Assembly (NCBI RefSeq): GCF_002968285.2
Contig: NZ_CP134400.1
Coordinates: forward strand, 2,976,001 to 3,040,000
DNA from: Mycobacterium sp. ITM-2016-00318
GTDB taxonomy: Bacteria > Actinomycetota > Actinomycetes > Mycobacteriales > Mycobacteriaceae
Direction: 5' to 3'
Length of the DNA stretch: 64,000 nt
Shown: positions 61,209 to 64,000 of the stretch, in pieces
How positions within the stretch are numbered: position 1 is the first letter of the stretch
Layout of the letters: every line of letters starts with the position of its first letter
Notes under the pieces: model-generated
Database searches by the model: none
What the model saw: only the letters and a program-made list of their open reading frames with translations
Told to the model about the DNA's origin: nothing
Translations under genes and position numbers: made by a program

Positions 61209-61236
61209 ATCGCGAGCCTGCCATATCCTTTGCGCT

Positions 61237-61863
61237 ATGCCGCTGCGGATGATGACGGTCGCGGGCGTCGGGCTCTCTGTGCTGCTCGGCGCGTGCGCGT
61301 CGCCGCACCCGACGACGGTGTCGATGCAGGTGGGGAGCACCAAAGCCATGACCGCGCCGGCGGCCCAACTGACGAACGGGCCCGCCCCCGAGGACGCAGG
61401 ATTCTCGATCGGACCCGCCGCCACCGACACCATCGGCGGCTACCTTCCCGATGGCCAGACCGTTTCGCCGTTCGATGCCACCAACCCGGTGATCGCATGG
61501 CTGGATCCGCCGTTGCTCACCGCGATTCAGAACGCGGCCCGCAGTGCCGAAGACGACGGCATCGACGTGGCGATCACGTCGGGCTGGCGGACCAAGGGAT
61601 TTCAGCAGCGGCTGTTCGACGACGGCGTGCGAACCTACGGAAGCGTGGAGGCGGCCCAGCAGTTCGTCGACTCACCGGACACCTCACGCCATGTCCTCGG
61701 CAAGGCTGTCGACATCGGCCCGGTGGAAGCCGACAACTGGATGATCCGCAACGGTCCGCGATTCGGGCTGTGTCAGATCTATGCCAACGAGATTTGGCAC
61801 TTCGAGCTCGCGGCGGACAAAAACGGCATCTGTCCGGTCTTGAAGCCCAATGCCGCCGGGTGA
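61237..61863 (+). CDS. VanY-type D-Ala-D-Ala carboxypeptidase lipoprotein
   Basis: A protein of 208 residues from ATG 61237. The lipobox is LLGAC. The catalytic domain shows SGWRTKGFQQRLFDDGV, the zinc motif SRHVLGKAVDIGP (SxHxxGxAxD) and WHFELA. It is a LD/DD-carboxypeptidase of family M15 acting on peptidoglycan stem peptides outside the membrane. It diverges from the phosphatase gene, with 28 bp between the starts. Confidence 0.88.
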   Translation: MPLRMMTVAGVGLSVLLGACASPHPTTVSMQVGSTKAMTAPAAQLTNGPAPEDAGFSIGPAATDTIGGYLPDGQTVSPFDATNPVIAWLDPPLLTAIQNAARSAEDDGIDVAITSGWRTKGFQQRLFDDGVRTYGSVEAAQQFVDSPDTSRHVLGKAVDIGPVEADNWMIRNGPRFGLCQIYANEIWHFELAADKNGICPVLKPNAAG

Positions 61864-61870
61864 CACCCTG

Positions 61871-62542
61871 TCAGCCGAGGACTGCTGCGATCCGGGACGC
61901 CACTTCGGTTGCAATGCTTAGAGTTTCGGGATCGTCGGCGGCGAAATAGCGATCCGCGACGGGATCGTAGACGGCACCCGCGATCGACGCATGATCGGCG
62001 TTGAGCTCGGCGACGTCGACCTGCCAGCCATGACGCGACAGCGCATCGGCGAAGTCGCGGCTCGCCGCGATCGGTACGACATCGTCGCCGATGCCGTGCA
62101 GAAGTGTGAACGGTGACCGGTCCTCGACACCGGAGAGGCTTCGTGCAGGCACCTCGGCAGAAATGGGATCGGTCGCCATGAAGGCCCCGGCCAGACACAC
62201 CGTGTGCCTCACTCGGATGCCCAGCCGAGCAGCGTTGATCGTCAGCCCCGCCGCGGCGAGTCCGCCCATTGACCAGCCCACGACCACAAGGCCGTCCCCT
62301 TGCGACGACAGATCGTGGGCGAATCGCGCCGACCGCAGCAGGTCGTCGCGGCCGTTGTCGTCGACGTGGGAGTCCCAATCAGCCGCAACTACCGACAACC
62401 CGCGCTCGGCGACGAGCCCGGCGAGCGGTCCCACGGCCGCGCGAGCGTTACTCTGCATTCCGTGCCAGAGCAGAACGGTTGGTTTCGCCGTGTCACCGAA
62501 CACGTCGGCCAGCCGGCCGGGTGCATATTCGATTGTGTCCAT
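61871..62542 (-). CDS. alpha/beta-hydrolase (dienelactone-hydrolase-like)
   Basis: A protein of 223 residues from ATG 62542, directly preceded by GGAGGA. LLWHGMQSNARA is the oxyanion region, VVGWSMGGLAA the nucleophile elbow (Ser near 94), LLHGIGDDVVP the Asp, and NADHASIAG the His. The longer frame to 63007 runs antisense to the next gene and is rejected. Substrate unknown. Confidence 0.85.
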   Translation of the reverse strand: MDTIEYAPGRLADVFGDTAKPTVLLWHGMQSNARAAVGPLAGLVAERGLSVVAADWDSHVDDNGRDDLLRSARFAHDLSSQGDGLVVVGWSMGGLAAAGLTINAARLGIRVRHTVCLAGAFMATDPISAEVPARSLSGVEDRSPFTLLHGIGDDVVPIAASRDFADALSRHGWQVDVAELNADHASIAGAVYDPVADRYFAADDPETLSIATEVASRIAAVLG

Positions 62543-62601
62543 TCCTCCGAGGCTACGAGGCCATCGAGGGAAACTTGTACCACCGCCTGTACCATCTCGG
62601 C

Positions 62602-63165
62602 ATGCCGAGAGAGGACAGCCTCTCGAGTCGATTCGACTATCTCTTCGAGCCCCTCGACGTCGAAGAGTCGGTGCCTGACGCCGCCGACGCATCGTCCAAG
62701 GGTGCCGACGACGGCGGCCAAACTCCCACCGCGGCGCCGGTTCGGATGGCTTTCGCCGCATTCGTTCTCGCCACGCTCGGTGTCGTCGCGGTGATTGCGG
62801 TGCTGCTCCTTCAGGAGCCCAACGCGCCGCAGAGCCCACTGAACCTTCCCGTCCAGCCGTCCCCGCCTCCGATGTCGGTGGCCAACGTGCCTTCCCAGGC
62901 TGACACCGTTGCGCCGCTCCCGCCCACGATCGCGGACGACCCCACGCCGCGAACGATCGAATCCATACCCACACCACAGGTGCCGCCGTCGGTGCAGCAG
63001 CCCGCATTAACGCCCGCGCCCCGCGGACCGCAGGGCGGCGTCTCGAATTCCCCGACGACTCGGGCGCCGATAAGTGTCGCGCCCGAATCGCGTCCGCCGT
63101 TCCCCAACGAAGGACCGCCCCCTGGTGAGAACGGTGGCGGTGGCCTTCTCGGTGGACTGTTGTGA
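62602..63165 (+). CDS. single-TM protein with proline-rich outer tail
   Basis: A protein of 187 residues from ATG 62602 (MPREDSLSSRFDYLFEPLDV). A short acidic cytoplasmic part is followed by one TM helix (FAAFVLATLGVVAVIAVLLL, about 54-73) and a Pro/Ser/Thr-rich tail ending GGGGLLGGLL. I recognise no named family. The stop overlaps the next gene by 4 bp (GTGA). Confidence 0.72.
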   Translation: MPREDSLSSRFDYLFEPLDVEESVPDAADASSKGADDGGQTPTAAPVRMAFAAFVLATLGVVAVIAVLLLQEPNAPQSPLNLPVQPSPPPMSVANVPSQADTVAPLPPTIADDPTPRTIESIPTPQVPPSVQQPALTPAPRGPQGGVSNSPTTRAPISVAPESRPPFPNEGPPPGENGGGGLLGGLL

Positions 63166-64000
63166 CCGACGCGCGGGAATCGTATGAGCGCCTACGTGCC
63201 GCCCACGTCGATGCCGTCAGCGCCGCCCTCGAAGATCACGTCGACCGAATCGATTGGACGCGAGTCCAGATCGAACACCACCAGACCCAGCGGTTGCGCT
63301 CTCTGCTGGCCTACGCCAGGGAGCGGTCGCCGTTTCACGCTCGGCGGCTCAGCGGCATCGATCCATCCGTGGTGACGGCGGCGGATCTGGCCGGGGTGCC
63401 GATGATGACCAAGACTGAGGCGCAGGACGAGTGGGATGACATCGCCACCGTTTCCGACCTCACCCGCGGTCAGGCCGAACGCATCCTTGCTCGCCAGCAA
63501 TGGTTTTCGTATACACCGAGCGACCAGCAGGTCTTCAGTTCGGGCGGATCGAGCGGTGTGCGCGGCATCTACGTCTGGGACTGGCACTTCTTCGTGTCCA
63601 TCGCGTGCTTGGCGTGGCGTCTGCAGGCGCGCGAAGAGCGGCGCGCACCGCGCTCACCGACGAGGCTCGCCGTGCTGGCCGCAGGCTTGCCGCCACACGC
63701 AAGCACGCCGTTGTTCGACGTGCCGACGGCGCCCGGGATGGAAACCGTCGTGATCGCGGCAGGCGCGCCGATCGAGGAGACCATCGCGGCGGTCGCCGCA
63801 GCCGATCCCACGCATCTCGTCGGCTACGCCACCGTCGTCGGACAACTTGCGCGCGCGTCGGTGGCGGGGCGCCTCGACATCCGGCCGGTACGGGTGAGCA
63901 CCAACTCCGAACCGCTCCTCGACGAAGACCGCCAGGCGATCCGCGACGCGTGGGATGCTCCCGTGCACAACCTGTGGGGATCGACCGAGATCGGCGTGCA
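63162..64000 (+). CDS. phenylacetate-CoA-ligase-like AMP-forming enzyme (3' end outside window)
   Basis: GTG 63162 (VTDARESYERLRAAHV) opens a frame that runs to the window edge (279 codons). LLAYARERSPFHARRL and MMTKTEAQDEWDD are the PaaK-type N-terminus. SSGGSSGVRGIYVWD is the P-loop-like AMP-binding A3 motif, and NLWGSTEIGV the A5 motif. It would activate a carboxylic acid with ATP and CoA. Start overlaps the previous stop (GTGA). Confidence 0.85.
   Translation, partial: MTDARESYERLRAAHVDAVSAALEDHVDRIDWTRVQIEHHQTQRLRSLLAYARERSPFHARRLSGIDPSVVTAADLAGVPMMTKTEAQDEWDDIATVSDLTRGQAERILARQQWFSYTPSDQQVFSSGGSSGVRGIYVWDWHFFVSIACLAWRLQAREERRAPRSPTRLAVLAAGLPPHASTPLFDVPTAPGMETVVIAAGAPIEETIAAVAAADPTHLVGYATVVGQLARASVAGRLDIRPVRVSTNSEPLLDEDRQAIRDAWDAPVHNLWGSTEIGV

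Overview
The window is high-GC actinobacterial DNA and most likely comes from a Mycobacterium/Mycolicibacterium chromosome. Several gene products are characteristic of that group: an antigen-85-type mycolyltransferase, a mycolic-acid cyclopropane synthase, cytochromes P450 close to CYP124 and CYP125, an LppJ-like protein, an Mpt53/CcdA pair, GlnA3, a DUF7159 protein, and IdeR- and KstR-type operators. The order bacterioferritin, MFS exporter, GlnA3 recalls the M. tuberculosis Rv1876-Rv1878 neighbourhood (from memory). No rRNA, tRNA, CRISPR array, insertion sequence or prophage was seen.

Layout. 0-3 kb: a FUSC membrane protein cut by the window edge, then a tight EthD/PPOX/enoyl-CoA hydratase operon. 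3-9 kb: an iron-storage locus in which bfd and an unrecognised gene diverge from bacterioferritin across two IdeR-box-like sites, followed by an MFS exporter with an unusual C-terminal domain, a CMD-family protein behind a perfect KstR motif, and glnA3. 9-16 kb: an SDR/amidohydrolase/SnoaL operon, a Tat-type dienelactone-hydrolase lipoprotein, a DUF1275 protein with a probable frameshift, a cupredoxin lipoprotein, a HAD phosphatase and an Rv2629-like baeRF protein. 16-22 kb: CYP124, a HAPMO-type Baeyer-Villiger monooxygenase, an NTF2-like protein and an HSL-type esterase. 22-30 kb: an SRPBCC gene broken by a TGA codon, methyltransferases, the Mpt53/CcdA thiol-redox pair, small conserved genes, the mycolyltransferase, and a MarR-GNAT regulator divergent from a cyclopropane synthase.

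30-32.4 kb is a graveyard of decayed genes (a membrane-protein remnant, a GNAT and a nitronate monooxygenase) between intact neighbours. 32.4-41 kb: agmatinase, ArsR/AHSA1, a DUF2867 pair, TetR, a PLP dehydratase, DUF7159, and a FadR-type regulator with a membrane hydroxylase. 41-46.6 kb: a CYP125-like P450 and a nitronate monooxygenase, each behind a KstR-type motif, then proline-rich, repeat-rich and membrane proteins. 46.7-58 kb: a large GH2 exo-glucosaminidase-like lipoprotein that has lost a canonical start codon, an LLM oxidoreductase, a thioesterase, a 2OG-Fe protein, a GCS2 ligase, a third P450 coupled to cinA, and hydrolases. 58-64 kb: lipoproteins, a secreted NlpC/P60-like protein with a proline repeat tail, VanY-type and phosphatase genes, and a partial AMP-forming CoA ligase.

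A recurring theme is lipid or sterol oxidation (three P450s, a BVMO, crotonase, thioesterase, CoA ligase), with KstR-type sites at three positions, alongside cell-envelope functions. Functional assignments come from reading motifs and remembered families; no search was run.
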